From: Cycas panzhihuaensis
Lineage: Eukaryota > Cycadophyta
Assembly (NCBI GenBank): GCA_023213395.1
Contig: CM041465.1
Location: 108,941,741 to 109,005,740, forward strand
Direction: 5' to 3'
Length of the DNA: 64,000 nt
Position numbers and translations under genes: made by a program
In this document: in pieces, positions 21,141 through 33,296 of the stretch
How positions within the stretch are numbered: the first letter of the stretch is position 1
How the letters are laid out: each line of letters starts with the position of its first letter
Notes under the pieces: model-generated
Database searches by the model: none
What the model saw: only the letters and a program-made list of their open reading frames with translations
What the model was told of the DNA's origin: nothing

Positions 21141-23710
21141 TGTTTCCTGGATTCCGGGAATGGATATGGAATCACCAACTCGAGTGAAATGCGGTATGTT
21201 TCTCACCTTATCATCGCTTTCATTTGATGAGTGTTTGCTTGCATGTCTGCATGTGTGTGGCTTTGTAGGTGACTTTGTCGTCATCTACACTTATTATAGA
21301 CTATGACGACTATAGCAGGGGCACACTCCCAGTGAGTGTGGCACCCTGGTGGCTACTCCACTTCCCGCATCTGCCCTCCTCACTCCAGGATCCACTAGGT
21401 TTACGTCACCTCCGCCCGTGTGATGACCCGTCATCGTTTGGTCGACTTGCCACCCTATTTGAGCCCTATTTTTGCTCCTTTGGACCCGTCTGTTGGCTTG
21501 TTTACCCCCGGGTAGGTGTTTCAGCCCCCTATTAGCCCTTTTGGTCATCTGCCTCACTGGGTTGGCTGTGCCCATTTTACCTTTGGGTTCGTACCACGAA
21601 TTTACTTGATGTCGGCGGAATATTCGCGATGCCATGAGTTCAATGACGACTGCCCTAATTTATTTTTTTAAATCCACCATGGCAATTTCGCTTTTATTGC
21701 GAAACTACCACGTGGCACGCGACTTAACTCTCTTCCAACCGCGCCCTCATCGCTCGCTTTAGGGTTTGGCTTGAGTACTTAACCCACTATAGACTCATTT
21801 TTGGGGACTTTTTTTGGCTCACTTTTGGATTGCTCCTCAAAGAAACACAGTTGTGCTCTGCTCTTCCCTACTGCTTTGCTACTATCATATGACCTGCACC
21901 TCTCCTGTAGTGCCTAGCTCTCCTTTGGTGTGGCTAGGACATTCTCCCAGCCCCTCACACACCTTGGAGAGGGCCCCTTGGAGAGGTTTCAGCGGATTCT
22001 CGCCCCGGGCTGCCGTCAAGGGTTCCTAGTGCAGGTGTTTCCCTTCCAACCTCCTTAGCAGGGCTCCAAACCTGCTGCACTTCAGATCTAGGATGATTTC
22101 TCAGCCTCTCTTCACTACCCCTTGGCTGAGGCAAGTCTCTTGCCTCCCTCACTTAGGTATTTCTTGATTTACATTATTTTTTTTGTGACATTAGTGCTCC
22201 ATCTTGCCTGCTCCCTGCTTGTCCTTGTGAGTTTGGTTCTCGTCCTCTTAGTGGGCTGTTTTACCTCTGTCCTTGTGCCTCTTACCTACGTTTACTGCTC
22301 AAGGCAGCGGCATTGATGGTTATCATAGGCTTTGGGAAGGATCTGGGTGGATTCTGTACCACCTTCCATGCTCCCTAAGCGGCTCTAGGCCCTCCAAATC
22401 CTCCCTCTCGCCTTGTGCTGTCCTTGGCACCTAAACAGGGGTTTGTTGGCCCTCTTTTGGTCACTGAGATCAAGACCGCTGTGTGTTGCAAAGACCGATT
22501 TGAGGACCTTTGTTCAGGTTTGGGCAACTTGCATAAGTCCCAACCGCTAGTCTTTGCCCAACTTTCTTCCCAGCCACCCGGTTTGCTCTTCATAGCACCC
22601 CGGTTCACCGTAGGTTTTCCTTGGCCCCTCTTTGCTTCCTTCTTGCCATTTCTAGCCCTTGCTCTTGGCCTTGCCCTCGCTGCCTCGTGGATCTTGAGGG
22701 GACGTTAGGGTGTCATTTGCGGGAGGTGGGCCACTCCGAGGCTACCGATCATTTACCTTTGCTTTGGTTACTCTCTTTTGTGTACTTTCATCGTCGGATT
22801 GATACTAACACATGTGTATTTAGATTCATATTTGTACTATTTAGACATATATTATTAGAATCTTGTATTGCATGTTAGTATCCTTCCTCCAGGAAGGGAG
22901 AGGTTGCCATTGCTTGCAGGTACTTGGGGAGCATAGAGGATCTCGTCCGTTAGCTCCGTCGCCGGTAAACGCCCTCATGTACATCACATCTTCACACTTC
23001 TGCAGTTATTAGCTTTTGCTCCTTTTCTTTCCTTGGCATCGTATTTGGCTTTTTTCTGGGGAAGGTAAGGGAGCCCCCTTTCAATCCGCCGCAACATCCC
23101 GCATTCAACGCGCCGCGTGGAGTAGCTTGGCGCTCTTTGAGAAGGCTTTCATCACGCTCGCTCTCGGTCCAGGTGCACATCTTACTCTACCCTACTACCC
23201 TTCTTTCCTTTTTTGATTTCTTCTTAGTAATTAACACATTGAAAAATAAAAAGGGAAAGTTAATCTTGTTTCGATTGTGCTTTATTTGGTTCAGTACATG
23301 TATCTTTGCTATTCATAGGAAAGGCTATAGAACCTCCCCACTGTCCTCCTCTTCTTAGCCGCACAAGTTTCTTGCCTCCCGCATTACTTATGTACCTGGT
23401 TAGCTTATTTAGGCGCACCCTTAATTTGTTTCACTTGGATCTTCTCCTTCCCCTTCCGGCCATCCAAGGGTGGGAGGATCCTATCCCTAGGTCAACCCAG
23501 GTTTGCCCTATGCATCTTCACCCTTTGCTCGAAGTGGTGGAGGATCACTTGTTTGTAGCCATATTCCATTGCAGATCCCGAACTCGTGCTCCGGCACACG
23601 GGGCACTCTACATGGTAATTACTTTCCTCATAGGTTTCACCTTCAGCTACTTCGCCACCCACTTTCACCACACCTATCAGTTAGGTAGCTATCCCGTAGA
23701 CACGCATCCA
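21141..23710 (+). repeat. RE2 3' LTR (2570 bp)
   Basis: Starts TGTTTCCTGG and ends GCATCCA, and aligns end to end with 7169-9745. The donor-like GAAG|GTAAGG is at 23061-23070. RE1 sequence resumes at 23711. Confidence 0.92.
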
Positions 23711-25477
23711 AAGGGTAATAAAGGCCTTTCTACCCATGGCTCTGCTTGTTCTATCGACATCCTTGACTCATACTGTTTGGAAGAAGATCCCTCATCCTCT
23801 TCTTCCAACCTCACACGATTCACTCCTATTAGTGTCAAAAGCTATGGGTACCTTGCCATCCTCAGTGACGAGGTGTCTGATGGCAAGGATGAGGATCTCC
23901 CTCATCCCACTTTCCTTCTGGGCATGAGTACGGGACACCTCCTTTATTCTAGATCTCGCTCTGGAACCCCTACAGTAGGAGAAACTAGTTCTCCTCTCAT
24001 ATCTCATGTTATTGCCCCTACCGATTAGGAGTTCCTTGAGTCTTCCCCTTCATTACCACACATAGGTAACGAAGTTAGGGGGCCTCCTTTTTATCCCTTA
24101 TGAGGGACCTCTTCCTGTATCTTCCAAGGAGTCTATCAGGAATGCCAAGCGGTGTGACAACTACCATGGTCCTGCTATCTCTACTTCCCTTCACCCTTCA
24201 TCTTCTCGAAGTATGATCATCCATGTAGTGGAATACTTTAAGAATGATGAAGCCCTTCTTAAGCACTTAGCAGGCTCCACGCCCAACCTTCCTTCTAGTC
24301 ACCATAGGCTTGGTTATCACAACGTCTTAGCTATTAGGTCTTCTCTTGCTGACCCAAATCCATCCCATGTTTTATCCCTTCCTATTGACCGAGCTCCCCC
24401 TCCACTTTGAGGAGGGGAATGCCATGTGCATGGGGGTAACCCAAGACATAGTCCTTGCCCCCTACAAATCCATTAAGGTTGGGGCAAAATGCTCTCCTGA
24501 TGAGGTGAAGGAGTATACCCTTCTATTCCATGAGTTTTGAGATGTTTTCACGTGGGACTACTCTGATATGAAGGGGATTGATCCTTCAATCGTGACCCAC
24601 AACCTTAATACCATTCCTAGCGCTCGTCCCATGTGTCAGAAACAATGTCCTCTTTATCCCAAGCTCTCAGCTGCTGTTAAAATGGAAGTTGAGAAACTCC
24701 TCAATGTAGGGTTGACCACTTCCATTGACTATCCCAAATGGGTACCTAACATATGTCCCCATTGCTAAAAAGAATGGGACAATCTAGATATATGTTGATT
24801 TCTGTAATATTAACAACACATGTCCTAAGGATAATTTTCCACTTCCTTTTATCGATTAGATCATTGAATGAACTGCCAGTCTCAAACTTATGTCCTTAAT
24901 GGATGAATTTTCTAGCTATAACCAAATTCAAATATCTTCTGAAGACCATCACAAGACAGTCTTCACTACTCTGTGGGGTACTTTCGCCTATAAGGCGATG
25001 CCTTTTAGACTCAAGAATGCAGGCGCTACTTATCAAAGGGCGATGCAATTTATTTTCCATGATCTCATCAACAAATCCTTGGAGATCTTTATGGACGACA
25101 TTATGGGTCTCTCATACATTAGAGCCCATCACCCTGCAGATTTGTGGGCCATCTTTGCATGATGCCATAAATACCATGTAAGCCTTAATCCTCTTAAATG
25201 TGTGTTTACTATGACCACTAGGAAACTCCTTGGTTTTCTTGTATCCAAACAAGGAATCCAAATCGACCCTGATAAAGTCAAGGCCATCCTTGACATGGCA
25301 CCTCCGAAAATGTAGCGACAGATTAAGTCATTTTTAGGTAGGCTTGACTTCCTCAGGCCTTTTTTGGCAAACTTCAGCATAAACATCAAACCACTCACTA
25401 ACCTATTAAAGAAAGAGGCACCATTTATTTGGTTTTCCAAGGCCCAACAAGCCTTCGAAGAACTTAAGGAATCTCTC
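23711..25477 (+). pseudogene. RE1 linker and reverse transcriptase, cut by RE3
   Basis: RE1 resumes with the protease-RT linker (GNKGLSTHGSACSID) and enters RT near 24545 (DVFTWDYSDMKGIDPSIVTHNL). Motifs seen are YVDFCNINN with an upstream stop at about 24786, SLMDEFSSYNQIQI near 24893-24934 and FMDDIMGL near 25089-25112. Stops replace Gln or Trp at several places and a frameshift lies near 24750. RT ends in the KKEAPFIWF / FEELKES segment, where RE3 inserted after CTCTC. Confidence 0.86.
25473..25477 (+). repeat. RE3 left target-site duplication
   Basis: CTCTC, repeated exactly at 39927-39931 on the other side of RE3. Confidence 0.85.
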
Positions 25478-28219
25478 TAGATGCGCGTCTATGGGATAAT
25501 CACCTAGTTGGGTAGGAATGACGATGGTTGATATTGATATCAGGGGTGCGGGTGAAAAGCCTACAAGCAAAGTAAGTACCACGCAGGGCACACTGTGCGC
25601 TGGAGCACGAGTTTGGGACCTGCGGATGATACCCCACTACCTTGGAGTGGTCCTCTATCTCTAAGAGAAAAATGGGAAGCAAGAGAGGTAGCCCAGATGG
25701 ACTTAAGAGGAAGGTCCACCCTCCCTTGGATGGCCGGAAGGGGAGGAAAGGAATCCTCAAGGGTTTCCCTATGACAGAGGGAAATGAGCGAAACAAGGTA
25801 GGCGATGGCCTACGATGTGGCTAGGATCTTCTTGGTTATTTGGCCAAGTAAATAGAGCCAAGAAAGGAGGAGGGAAGTGAGAATGGATGACCAAACCAAA
25901 ATCTCCCTTAATGATTCAGAAGAGAGACAAGAAAGGAAACAGGAATGGGTATCATGTGTACAAGCAAACAATACTAAGCAGGGGTGAGTCGAAAAGGGGC
26001 AAGGTAGATTTTGTAAGCCAAGGAAAAGGAAAGGGATAATCTCCTATGGGTCCTTTTCCTATGAGAGTTGGGTGCGTGATATGTGAATATGCAAATATAA
26101 GTAAAAGATATCATTTTCCCTTTTACTTTTATGTGTAACCTACTTAACTAACACATAAATCTCAAATAAAAGTGCAAAAAGGAAAGCAAGGGTAAAAGGA
26201 GGAAAGTACGTACTCAAAAGATGTAGTGGCTGGTGGAAGACCTCACCCACATGCCACGTACATCCTTGTCCACCCACGGATGATGAGGGGCTTCCTCACC
26301 TTCCCTTTTACAGAAAGAAACTGAAAGGAAAGGAGCGAAAGTAAAGAGCAAAACAAAAAACCTTATCGAGATCTGAGCGCTTTGCACCTTTGCAAGAACA
26401 CCGACACAACCTACACATGCACGAACTTATCCTTTCCAAGAAGGGGCTGCAAGAGATAAACTATATATATGCAAGTATATATAAGTGCTATCAATATTAG
26501 GGTGTTAAGAAGAAATAGTTGCTGCAATAAGCTCCAAAAACCCTCTCTCAAGCAAAACCAAACATCAAGCAAAAATGGAGTAAGGGAAGCCTCAGGATGG
26601 CTAACCCTGCACTGAATTCTCCACACAGCCCGCAAGCACAACAAGATAGTGGTAAGGGTCACTAAGGATAGCCAAGAGATATCAAGAAAAGAGCAACACG
26701 TTGTTGGGGAAGTATGCAAGGCACATAGTTGCTATGGGCAGTAATCCATTTCACAAACCCTTGCTAATGGTATCAAGGGGTACCCAACAATAGGGAGGAT
26801 GCTATGGGGGTCCAAACATAAGGTGAGTAGACCTGGGATTAGTGTAACAAGGGGCTACATATGCTGATAGTCTAGTGCTAGCCTATGGCACGATCTCTCA
26901 TGACAATCTCAAGAAGAGCATGGAGTAAAAGAAGAGAAGGTAGGAAGGGATTACCCTTAGAGAGAAGGACTGAAAAGGGGGGCTGCCCCACCTTACTCTC
27001 TTCACCCAGCCCTGGAACTCTACTCTCACTGCTCTCTTAAAGAAAATCAATGGAGAGAAAGATGGAGCTGAGGGACAACAAGCCAAGTATAATGGAAAAA
27101 TGACTTTGCAATGGTGAAACCTAAAGAAACCAAGCAAATGGGATAAGAAATAGGTCTAAAATGGGGTAACTTACCATAAAACTAGAAGGGAAAGGTTTTT
27201 AAGGCCTGCTGGGTGGATGTATGATAGATCTGGGATTGCTAATAGCGAGGAATAGGGCTCCTACAAGGGTTTGTAGGAGGAAATCCAACGGACAGCTGAA
27301 AAGGGCACTTGTTGGGCGAGTTGGAGAAGAAATCAATGCTAAAATCACTTGATGAAACCTGAAGAGAGGCTTGCCACCATGGAAGTAAGGAGTTGCAGGT
27401 GAGTCCTAGCCTGGGGTGCACGAAACACAGGCATGTAAGTACACCTGTAGCAGAAAGAGAAGGAAAGCAAGAGTTGCATCAGGAATTATTATATTGGAGA
27501 GAAACAAATGACCTAAGAGATCCTCAAAATGATGAGGGTTTGGATACTTATACCCATCCCAGCCCTAAGTGAATAAATAGAGCATGAATAGGGCTAAGGT
27601 GGACACAAGGATGCGTTGTAATTCCATGGAAAAAGTGAGAATTACCATGGACGTTTTGAAAAATAACTGATGACAATCGCACTGCGGTAAACTTCGCAGT
27701 ACTGCTAAGTTTATAGCGGTACAGGCCTAGTAAGCTAGAATGGCAGATTTCTGGGTTCCGGGAGCTTCGGGAGATGATTTGATAGGCCAGGGAGGGGTTG
27801 GACCTCCTATCTAGGTGGCTGAGATAATCTAGAAAGCACATAGACACACGTGAGCGAACATCAATGGGCAAAGATCCCTGAATGAGGTGCTAGGAACTCA
27901 AGGTCGAGGCATGAGCGGATCATATGGATCAAAAAAGGACTTGAGGCGGTGTGGAGACATTGGAGGATCATAGAGTGCTATGGGGATGTCTACCTTACAG
28001 AAAGATAGGTCCCACTAGGTCATCATAGGCTCGTAATATGACCAGTAGCATGAACAAGCAACAAATGCAAGGTAGTCACATAAATGAAGCAAGCAGTCAT
28101 GCAATAAGGCAACACTTCTGCCAACCTTTCCAACAAAAGAGTGCAAGTGAAAAGGGAGGAGCATACCTAATCTTACCTATGTCAACCTATCTGTATCTAT
28201 TCCTGATAGCTAGGAAACA
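25478..28219 (-). repeat. RE3 3' LTR (2742 bp)
   Basis: In element orientation it runs from 28219 (TGTTTCCTAG) to 25478, ending CATCTA where the 5' LTR has CATCCA. A TATA-like GGGTATAAGTATCC lies at about 27543-27556 and the palindrome-like GGTAAACTTCGC/GCTAAGTTTA cluster at about 27685-27725. Confidence 0.9.
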
Positions 28220-28229
28220 CTGCCCCCTT
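28220..28229 (-). other. RE3 polypurine tract
   Basis: AAGGGGGCAG on the - strand, adjoining the 3' LTR start; identical to RE2 and RE5. Confidence 0.85.
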
Positions 28230-28641
28230 AGCAGCAGAGCCTCGCTGCTTGAAAGCATGGTGCGAGGGCGAATGCTGGCAACACAACTGTTAGTAGCACA
28301 TGTGCATGTAAGTATATATAAATCATGATCGTAACAGGAGACAAGGGTGCTGATAAGTATCATGGAAGAATGCATAGATACAAGGACAGGGGTGGAGACA
28401 ATATAGGGGCTGCCTATGTGCCACCCGAGAATCGACCGGAACCTAGAAGGATGAGGGGGCTACCCCCATCCTGAAAATGCAAAGAGATGCATGGCGATGT
28501 CAGGTTAAAGAGATAAATGAGTAAACCTGGTAGTCGCCATAGTTTAACCTCATTAGCGGTTAGCTTCTGGAGGTGCGAATGGATCATAAGGTGGTTTGAA
28601 TAATGGCCTGAAACTTGGATGATATAGGGACTGGGCAAGTT
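28230..28641 (-). other. RE3 3' untranslated region
   Basis: No gene seen. It contains the conserved 20-nt box (28537-28556, - strand) and a weak GGGGGTAGCCCCC hairpin near 28454-28470. Confidence 0.45.
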
Positions 28642-29064
28642 TCAGAAGTGGTCAGCAAGTAGAGGAAGGCAACGCTCAAGGATGAGGTGAACAAGGCTAT
28701 CTGCCTTAGCGTTGAGGGCCCGAGGAATGTGTCAGATGTCAATAGATTAGAAATTAGCCAGTAGGGATCTGGTGGTCGAAGCGAGGGCTCTCAAGTAGGG
28801 GCATCACACCTGGTAAACGTAGGTGAGATGGGATACCACAACCTGGGAGTCGCAAAGCAAAGTGATAGGTCCGTGATGAAAACATAGTGCATCAGTGAGA
28901 GCTTTAATAACGACTGTGTACTTAGCTTCGTTATTGGTGGCCTCTGGGAGGAAGACCCCAGAGCATAGGAAATCGTGTCAAGATGGGCCGCGAAGAATCC
29001 ATGCGGTCGTAGAAGGTCTAGGGTTACCGCGACTCCCGCCGTCAGTAAAAATATAAAGAGACAT
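28642..29064 (-). pseudogene. RE3 free-standing RNase H, stops and lost catalytic Glu
   Basis: From ATG at 29064 (MSLYIFTDGGSRGNP) to TGA at 28642 the frame is 423 nt without any indel, the same length as in RE2 and RE5. Four internal stops (TGA or TAA) are present. The catalytic Glu48 codon reads AAG (TNNEAKY), so the enzyme is dead on two counts. Asp8 (FTDGGS), Asp72 (CDSQVVV), His112 and Asp122 (AKADSL) codons remain. Confidence 0.85.
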
Positions 29065-30269
29065 GGATGATGGAAGGAAATGTCTCGGTGGATAAAGTGT
29101 ACAATAGTGTAAGAGTCAGAACAAAAAGATACTCATATGGTAGGTGACAAATGGCTATGAAGGGTAAGAGGACCTAGCAATGAGGCTACCCAAAGATAAG
29201 AGTAGGTCATCTAATCACTCACTAGGAGTGGTCAGCAAAAGGGCACCCTGGGGTGCCAAAGGCTGCTTGGGAGAACAAAGCATGTCCCCGAACGGGGGGA
29301 GCATTCCCTTTAGCGGCCCCAGGGGCAGGAAAGAGCTGCAAAAACGGGTCCAGATGAGCCAAACAACTATAAACTCAGGCATGCATGGGAGTGGTATACA
29401 AAATGAAACAAAAGGGGCCTTACAAAAAATGGATGGCTAGGGTGCCATAAATGCATCCGCAAGAAAGAGTGAACCGAAGGCTATGGGAGCACAATGGGAG
29501 ACAGGGCCAGAAGGCAAAGGTAATCGGGGGTAAGAGATGATCCAAAGGGCTATCACGAGATCGAAAATAGAGACAGTGCCCATCAAGGTCCCCACCTATA
29601 TAAGGAAATTCAACGGAAAATAGATTCATTTTCACGGGCTCTCAAGAGAATCCAGAGCCATTTCACTACGTAGCGGAGTGCTACCCGACTTTAGAGGCAC
29701 GCAGAGGGAGATCAGACCATTAGATCGAAGTGAGAGGACAGTCATTGTGATCGTGGAGACGATATGACGAGCACTAGGCTAGATCCAGTGAGTGGATCCT
29801 ACAAACCTTGACCCATCTATTGGATTTAAGTTTATTATTTTTTGTGAGTTTTATGTAGATTTTCAGGACACGTATGGGTAAGAAAAGGCCTCTTGGAGTC
29901 CGAATTGGACCTAGAAAGAGGTGGGACCAGGGCATTAGGTGGCCCTAGTCCTAGTAGGCCCAACTATGGCCCACAGAAAGAAATTTTTTTTATTTTTTGG
30001 CAGGACAACCCCCCCTTTTGGGGGGGGAGTGCCGTTCACACCGCGGCAAAGATCGCAGTGCCGTGATCTTTGCCATGAGACCTCGATCACTGTGGGACCT
30101 AGGCCAAACTCTGCGGTACCACGAAGTTTGGTATGGTGCGAAGGAAAAACTGCAGAAAAAAGAAGATAAGGGCCTGAGGGGCCCCAAATCTCGATCAGAT
30201 AAAGCTGAGAGATAGCCTAGAGGATGAGAGATGAGTGTAGGCTCGAATCTGACTGGTGTGGATGGCATT
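29065..30269. other. RE3 divergent interval and antisense leader
   Basis: No coding signal. It holds the antisense TATA box (29595-29605), a C7/T4/G8 hairpin near 30008-30026, the diverged palindrome (about 30103-30130) and a TTTTGCAG acceptor-like site at about 30270-30277. Confidence 0.45.
29595..29605 (+). promoter_or_regulatory. TATA box of the RE3 antisense gene
   Basis: CCTATATAAGG on the + strand, with conserved flanks (GGAAATTCAACGG, ATTCATTTTC), about 670 nt before the coding block. It corresponds to 19781-19792 in RE2 and 53322-53333 in RE5. Confidence 0.7.
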
Positions 30270-30277
30270 TTGCAGGT

Positions 30278-32210
30278 TGTGATCATGGTAGATAACCACA
30301 AGAACATAGGGATGGCCATGTTGAGTTTCATTGAGATGATGAGCAGGGAGGACAAGGGAGTCCTATGAAGATGTGGGTTACTAAAGGTGGTGAGGACACC
30401 TCAATATATGTCATACCAGTGGTTACTTATTGATATTATGTCACACTAGGATAGGAGGAGGCACGTCTTCCACCTACCCCAGGTGGGAGATGTATTAGTG
30501 ATACCTGGAGACATCAAGAGGATATTGGGAGTACCAGCGATGGGGAGGCTGGTAGCACTAGGGCCACTGCCTAGCAATGAGGTAGCACATTGAGAGACAA
30601 TGATATTTTTCATAGGACAGGATAGATGGGAGAGGAGGGGGATATCCCTACAAAGTATGGTTATGTCCAGAGTTCCTCGTGTAAGGAAGTTGATTACACT
30701 GTGCATTCTATTCCAGATCTCCCAGAAACAGAACTATAGAGACATACTAGGAGGATGGATGGATGCAGTGCGCCGATGCAAGGCAGGAGAGTGTATGGAC
30801 TAGGCCACTCTGATAGCAATGAACCTTGTCGCACAATGAGACACTATCAGGGTGTCAGGTAGAGGAGGACTCTCATATAATACATTATTGCAGTATTAGT
30901 TCTTCGACCACTTTGGATCAGTGGCACCGGTAGAGGGACCACACCCTATCACAAAGTGGGCCCTGATGGTCCATAGATGGCAGACGAGGCTCAGAGGGAC
31001 AGAGGACCAGGCTTTTGTCCATTGCTCGGTGGAGGCCACATCACTAAACCTCCTCACCCTGACAGATTATATAGCAGATCCATATAGGTTGGTGAGGTGG
31101 GATAGTGATGATGAGGCAGGAGGAGCGGGGGTACCCCCAGGAGATGATGAGGGAGGTGATGGAGGTGATGGGGCTAGCCCATCATGACCTGCAAGAGAGG
31201 CAGGTCCATCGAGGATAGCAAGTGGAGGAGTAGGGCCATCTGGGACTACCAGCGAAGAGGCATGCCCATTAGGGGCTATAGAGGTGAGTAGGAGGCTAGT
31301 GACATGGGCCAACAGGCTACGTATCATCAGGAGATATAGAGAGATGGTAGCTACGCCAGCCACAAAGAGGACAGACACCCCAGCTATCGAGGCGATGGCA
31401 GAGGAGGTACCCGAGGAGGAGGAGGTACCTACAGTTAGTAGAGTAGCGGAGGGAGACAGTCGCACGAGTTGAGGAGCAGTCACACCAAGTGAGACATGAC
31501 CATTTCCTATCATTGTTTGATTGCCATATATATATACATATTGATTTAGTTTTGATTTGATATCCATAGACATGTACTGATATATGACGTGTTGGATTGT
31601 AGGTATGGTAGGTATTCAGAGGTTGGTCGAGGCAGTAGTCCGAGAGATATTCCCTCTAGCCTACGTAGAGGGACAACCTCCCATCTAAGCTAGTGATGAG
31701 CCCAGATCGATAGGCAGTCACATAGCAGCATTTACCCCATTGATATGGGTGTGAGATATATGGATAACAGAGTCCCAGGAGCACGAGGCACATGCGAGGC
31801 ATTTACAGGCAGAGATGGATGCTATATGATCTGAGAGGGATGCTCTGCAGACATAGGTGCAAGCACTGGAGGCTTAGGGAGGAGCTGGGGGGGATATGGG
31901 GAGCCATATCTGGGTGATAGTGCTGGAGGAGCGACTCCAGGGGATGGAGGAGAGGCTCCACCTCATAAAGATGGAGAGAGATCGTATCCAGGTGCAATAC
32001 GACCGACTGATAGAGGACATGGTATCGAGGTCGTCACAGAGCAAGACATAGACTCATATGCTGGCGATGACCCCGAGGAGGCCATGGGATGAGGGGAGTG
32101 AGGTAGGGAGCTCACAGAGACTCAGGAGGAGTCTCGAAGGCATGTGGTCCCTAGGAGAGGGATCACATCGACCAGGAGATGATACCCCAGGAACAGGGTA
32201 GCAGTAGGAT
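30278..32210 (+). pseudogene. RE3 antisense spliced gene, PMD-like, decayed
   Basis: Opposite to RE3 gag-pol. The blocks match RE2 and RE5: NIGMAMLSFIEMMS near 30300, HVFHLPQVGDVLVIPGDIKRILGVPAMGR at about 30450-30550, RVRKLITLCILFQISQKQNYR near 30675-30740, GRGGLSYNTLLQ near 30860, and HRWQTRLRGTEDQ near 30975. An acidic DSDDEAGGAG...DDEGGDGGDG tract is at 31100-31180, and a basic/Glu-rich segment runs to the intron (31489-31602). Exon 2 (IQRLVEAVVREIFPLAYVEG from 31614) leads to a charged helical tail. Many stops replace Gln, Trp or Arg codons, and at least one frameshift is present. Motif-level similarity only; function unknown. Confidence 0.66.
31489..31602 (+). other. Intron of the RE3 antisense gene (114 nt)
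   Basis: Donor GTGAGA, acceptor GGATTGTAG, TACTGAT branch-like motif about 25 nt upstream. Exon 1 ends in phase 1 and exon 2 supplies two bases, as in RE2 and RE5. Confidence 0.7.
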
Positions 32211-32933
32211 AGGGTATATATATTTGATTTTGACAAGGGAAAAGCACATGCCTCTAGGGGGTCACCATATATAGTCATGTAATTGTACCCCCCCTACAAG
32301 GACACCAGCTTCCCATAGATGATGTACCATACCATATGTATGATATGACATATAATTTTGATGTATATATACAGACGGGGTGATTGGTACCCCATTTTGA
32401 CATATGATGATGTGTATCATAATGTATGATGGATGATATGTATATTTACTTACTTGTTTATGTGTGTGGGTGGGTGCATGGATCCACAAGGGTATGTATA
32501 GTTACATTTTGAACTGATTATTGTATGAGCTTTGTGTTATGATATTTGTTTAAGTTGCGTATATTTCCTTTCATGCAGGGCCATGATACCTAACAAGAGC
32601 ACACATGATCACCATGAGTAGAGGTGATAGACATATGTGGGGTTAGGAAATAAGGTAATAAACATGTCCACATAGGAGCATAGTGGGATATGCAAAGGAA
32701 ATACAGAGCAAGAGAGGAGTGATGATACTCTAGAGCGTCATCCTAGCTAGGGGATGCCTAAACAGGAGGATAGGATCCAAAGGAAAATGGGAACAAGGGT
32801 TCCACAGGAGGAACCAGAGGGGAACGGAGAGGCCATCCTAGGTCGTCATTCCACCTGTGGCTGGGAAGAATGGGAACGAACTTAAGATGGTAGTTTAGGC
32901 TCATTTCATAGTGCGACTAGGGTGATGATGAGG
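32211..32933. other. RE3 spacer between antisense gene and integrase end
   Basis: No gene seen on either strand. AT-rich ATATATACA runs occur (about 32360-32372), as does the conserved TAGTTTAGGCTCATTTC block at about 32891-32907. Confidence 0.45.
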
Positions 32934-33292
32934 TCACAAGTAGAATTTCTTAAGGAATTTCCCGTTAATAGTTCTCTCAAACTCAAGACCCTCCAAAGTG
33001 ATGATCTTATAGGTGCCGTTACTAAGGCTCTCGATGATGACAAAGGGGCCAACCCATTTACACTTGAATTTGGTCAAGCGGTCATGAAGTTACTCCAATT
33101 TGAGGACATGGTCCCCGGGGAACAAAGGATGGGAACGAAGATGTTTATCATAGCTCCTTTGTGAGCGAGCTTTAGATTCTAGGTGGCTAAATGTCTCTCA
33201 TCCAAAGCTTCGAGGTCTAGGAGGTGAGCCTGACGGATCGACTACTCATCGATGAAACCCCGAAGAGAAACTCGTAAAGAGGGAATCTCAAC
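32934..33292 (-). pseudogene. RE3 integrase C-terminal fragment
   Basis: Only the tail of integrase remains: VEIPSLRVSLRGFIDE, then LLDLEALDERHLA, and the terminal block that corresponds to NGKFLKKFY, ending at TGA 32934-32936. The zinc finger and the catalytic core are absent. It is joined directly to the protease-RT linker at the deletion junction. A stop (TAG) follows GFIDE. Confidence 0.85.
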
Positions 33293-33296
33293 TAGG

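Larger units (their letters stand above)
7169..23710 (+). mobile_element. RE2: complete 16.5-kb Tat-like Ty3/gypsy element
   Basis: The element has two LTRs (7169-9745 and 21141-23710), gag, protease, RT, RNase H and integrase on the + strand, a spliced antisense PMD-like gene on the - strand (17230-19129), a separate RNase H ORF (20308-20730) and a polypurine tract. It is flanked by a target-site duplication in RE1. Its primer-binding site is mostly deleted and its polyprotein frame is broken by stops and two frameshifts, so it is a dead copy. By eye the LTR pair differs by several percent, mostly transitions; this was not counted over the full length. Confidence 0.92.
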